A stretch of DNA of 64,000 bases, taken from NCBI GenBank assembly GCA_035559535.1, contig DATMBG010000021.1:1-64000 (forward strand). Reading direction: 5' to 3'. Both the position numbers and the translations under genes were made by a program. A model generated the notes under the pieces. It had not been told where the DNA came from. It was given only the letters and a program-made list of their open reading frames with translations, and searched no databases. The DNA comes from Candidatus Limnocylindrales bacterium (lineage in GTDB: Bacteria; Moduliflexota; Moduliflexia; Moduliflexales; JAUQPW01). Positions within the stretch are counted from its first letter, which is position 1. Every line of letters starts with the position of its first letter. Positions 62,218 to 64,000 of this stretch are shown here, piece after piece.

Positions 62218-62259
62218 ACTGATTTAAGAGTACTGGGTATCGAGTACTAGTAAATCAGT
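62218..62259. promoter_or_regulatory. Hairpin just upstream of the A2M gene
   Basis: 9-bp arms (ACTGATTTA/TAAATCAGT) enclose a further 6-bp stem AGTACT/AGTACT separated by a symmetrical AG/AG mismatch. It lies between the stop of the Sel1-type gene and the A2M ATG, about 22 bases before the latter. It could be a terminator of the upstream gene or a leader structure. Confidence 0.5.
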
Positions 62260-62325
62260 CCAGAGGGCCTGGTAGAGTGTCTAGGCAGATCTGGTAGACG
62301 TAGAAATTCTCTTTCCTTTCAGGGA

Positions 62326-64000
62326 TTACGGCCTGGGGAAAGCGGGAGGCATTGGCTCGATACAACCACTTCGACCCGCGTTCCGACAACGATCGTACTC
62401 ATCTTTTCTGCTATCGTAGTCGAGCCAGGCGTCTGCAGCGTCATTGGCCTGCCGCTCACCCATCAAATAGCTAAAGCGCTCAGCTTCGTTTCGGAATACC
62501 CTGCCTCTGGGATCTCGATAAGTACGAAACCCGATGAGTTGCCGTTCCTCCTCTGTACGGAAGGTAACGCTCAGGATTTGTCGCAGGTGCCGGGCCATAT
62601 AGGCTGCCTGGGCGTGGCCGTGTGCTGCGGCTTTATCGTACCAGAAGATGGCGGTGTTACGATCCTGGGGAACCCCCATACCATACTCGTAAGCGCGTCC
62701 TAAGCGGAACTCGCCCAGGTCATGGCCTTGCCTGGCACTCAAGGCATACCAATAGGCAGCGGTCATCCAATCCTCGGGTACCCCCTTGCCATCTTCGTAA
62801 AGGGCACCCAGGTTGCTCTGCGCCGTAGCGTTACCCTGCCGGGCCGAGAGCTGATACCACCGAGCTGCTTCGGTGTAATTCTGGAGGACTCCTTCCCCGT
62901 ACTCATATTGATACCCTATCTGTAATTGAGCCTGATCATAACCCAGTTTTGCCGCCTCCAGAAACCGTTGTGCGGCCGCTGCATAGTCCCCGGCGAGATA
63001 AAGTTCTTTGCCCTGCTCAAAGAGCGTGCGGGCATGGGTGGTTGCCTCGGTACTGGGGGTCGAGGGCTGACTTTGAATCGCATCGGAAGTAGATCCCCTT
63101 TCAGGTAGGGTCGACTGCGCCATCCCTGGTTTCGGTGGGGACGGAAAAGACCTGTCGTCTCTATCTGGTTCCTTGAGGTTCGTCTGTATCTCACTACTTC
63201 GTCGCCACACACCTGTGCCGAGATTACCTGTGGCTATCAGCGTGTCTGTATCCGGCAATTGATAAGTGCCCTCATCTGTATAACCGTGGGTTGACTTTAA
63301 ACTCCAATGTCCGTCCTTGATCGTAACACTTCCGCTATGGGGGGCCGGAGAGCCGGGCCCTTCACTTCGGAAGTTGTAAGTACCATCAGATTGGATCTCC
63401 CATATCCAGCGTGCCACACCCCTTGCATTGGGTACCTTGAGTTCCCAGATACCCACCACTGACGGCTCAACCGGACCGACAATGGCCGAAGTAGTTTCCG
63501 AAGGTTGTAACTTTGAGGAATCTTTCTTACCCACACGGACCCATAGTATAGTACCTTCCTTATCGGTCATCTCCAACCTATCGGCCTGAAGAATTTCATA
63601 GGTAGCTTCTGTGATCGGTCCATCAACCGGTATCATCTTCAACTGCCCATTGTCGGCTTCCACATGCATCTTAACTTCTGCACTCGAAATGACACGAATC
63701 GAATGGCCATTTGGACTGATCCGCCAAACCAGGGTCAACGGAATACCGTCCTTTACTACACTTGCCTGCCAGAGACCCACCAGGGCCGAATTTAATGGAT
63801 TTTGCGGAGACCCTCCTTGAGGAGCAGCCAAAACCTTATCTAAAAAAATAGGATCTATACCCGACGGTCGTGTTCCGGACGGAATCCGGGTCCATTGAAT
63901 TTCATCATAAGGGGATCCGGCTTCCTGGGTCGAAAAGGCATTGGTACTCTTCACAGCATATTTGCCATGGGCAAGATCCCCAGGCTTATTGGGAACCCTT
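62326..64000 (-). CDS. Sel1-repeat protein with N-terminal beta-domain repeats (partial, 5' end outside window)
   Basis: The frame stays open to the window edge: upstream of the apparent GTG start at 63954, the codons read R-V-P-N-K-P-G-D-L-A-H-G-K-Y without a stop, so the true start lies beyond 64000. The visible N-terminal part has about three related beta-rich repeats of about 90 residues with LVGLWQASV, VVGIWELKV and ending in WxRV/WRR. The C-terminal part has four Sel1-like helical repeats (AAKLGYDQAQLQIGYQYEYG and similar), which mediate protein-protein contacts. It is immediately upstream of the A2M gene on the same strand, 129 bases between, and could be co-transcribed. Confidence 0.8.
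   Translation of the reverse strand, partial: RVPNKPGDLAHGKYAVKSTNAFSTQEAGSPYDEIQWTRIPSGTRPSGIDPIFLDKVLAAPQGGSPQNPLNSALVGLWQASVVKDGIPLTLVWRISPNGHSIRVISSAEVKMHVEADNGQLKMIPVDGPITEATYEILQADRLEMTDKEGTILWVRVGKKDSSKLQPSETTSAIVGPVEPSVVGIWELKVPNARGVARWIWEIQSDGTYNFRSEGPGSPAPHSGSVTIKDGHWSLKSTHGYTDEGTYQLPDTDTLIATGNLGTGVWRRSSEIQTNLKEPDRDDRSFPSPPKPGMAQSTLPERGSTSDAIQSQPSTPSTEATTHARTLFEQGKELYLAGDYAAAAQRFLEAAKLGYDQAQLQIGYQYEYGEGVLQNYTEAARWYQLSARQGNATAQSNLGALYEDGKGVPEDWMTAAYWYALSARQGHDLGEFRLGRAYEYGMGVPQDRNTAIFWYDKAAAHGHAQAAYMARHLRQILSVTFRTEEERQLIGFRTYRDPRGRVFRNEAERFSYLMGERQANDAADAWLDYDSRKDEYDRCRNAGRSGCIEPMPPAFPRP

Noticed and set aside
1-64000. tRNA, rRNA, CRISPR, insertion sequence or prophage
   Set aside because: None recognised by reading; no transposase- or integrase-like frames were seen. 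A tRNAscan-SE or Rfam search could still reveal small RNAs.

Overview
This window looks like a piece of a Gram-negative, aerobic, non-photosynthetic bacterium, probably from an uncultured lineage. I cannot name the phylum from sequence alone. Supporting signs are lipoprotein and Tat signals, an alternative complex III/caa3-type oxidase supercomplex, beta-oxidation enzymes, sigma-54 regulation, many TTG starts, and many families of intergenic palindromes. I see no rRNA, tRNA, CRISPR array, prophage or intact insertion sequence.

Layout. 1-8 kb: a palindrome-rich leader, then metabolic genes (YvcK/CofD-like protein, 2-hydroxyacid dehydrogenase, gamma-glutamylcyclotransferase, flavin monoamine oxidase, DUF4241 protein, thiolase and 3-hydroxyacyl-CoA dehydrogenase). 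8-18 kb: a large DUF2298 membrane protein, a secreted WPWFN-repeat protein, a hotdog thioesterase/gene-fragment/leucyl aminopeptidase run, a WD40 propeller, and a hotdog thioesterase fused to a TPP-dependent enzyme. 18-31 kb: a methyltransferase, two paralogous secreted Gly/Thr-rich proteins, a ferritin-like protein, a large-form IspG, a SirB1-type protein, a HAD phosphatase, a TPR lipoprotein and a GH2 glycosidase. 31-36 kb: a stress-type cassette (hemerythrin, PA2169-type bundle, SDR, small membrane protein) behind a near-perfect sigma-54 promoter, then a secreted tandem-repeat protein. 36-50 kb: on the minus strand, actABCDEF, a cytochrome c, SCO, then coxB, coxA, coxC and coxD, which together form a quinol-to-oxygen respiratory branch. 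50-57 kb: a YihY-type protein, a small lipoprotein behind a second sigma-54 promoter nearly identical to the first, a hybrid sensor kinase and a sigma-54 activator. 57-64 kb: UppS, an alpha-2-macroglobulin (A2M) family gene, and a partial Sel1-repeat protein.

The most remarkable item is the A2M gene (58849-62196, minus). Two open segments in the same frame are separated by one TGA codon. That TGA sits exactly where the thioester cysteine of the A2M motif (YPxG-C-x-E-Q) belongs, and the following A-E-Q is intact. Downstream, a 7-bp hairpin with a GGCCGU loop lies at a distance suited to a bacterial SECIS element. The simplest functional reading is a selenocysteine A2M, with a selenoester in place of the classical thioester. 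The protein also starts with a zinc ribbon and has no signal peptide, unlike the usual periplasmic bacterial A2Ms. A chance nonsense mutation or a sequencing error is the competing explanation.

A second system is a candidate sigma-54 regulon. The element TGGCATACWWATTGCC occurs upstream of both the stress cassette (31805) and the small lipoprotein gene (51565), and a sigma-54 enhancer-binding regulator with a neighbouring hybrid kinase is encoded at 52-57 kb.
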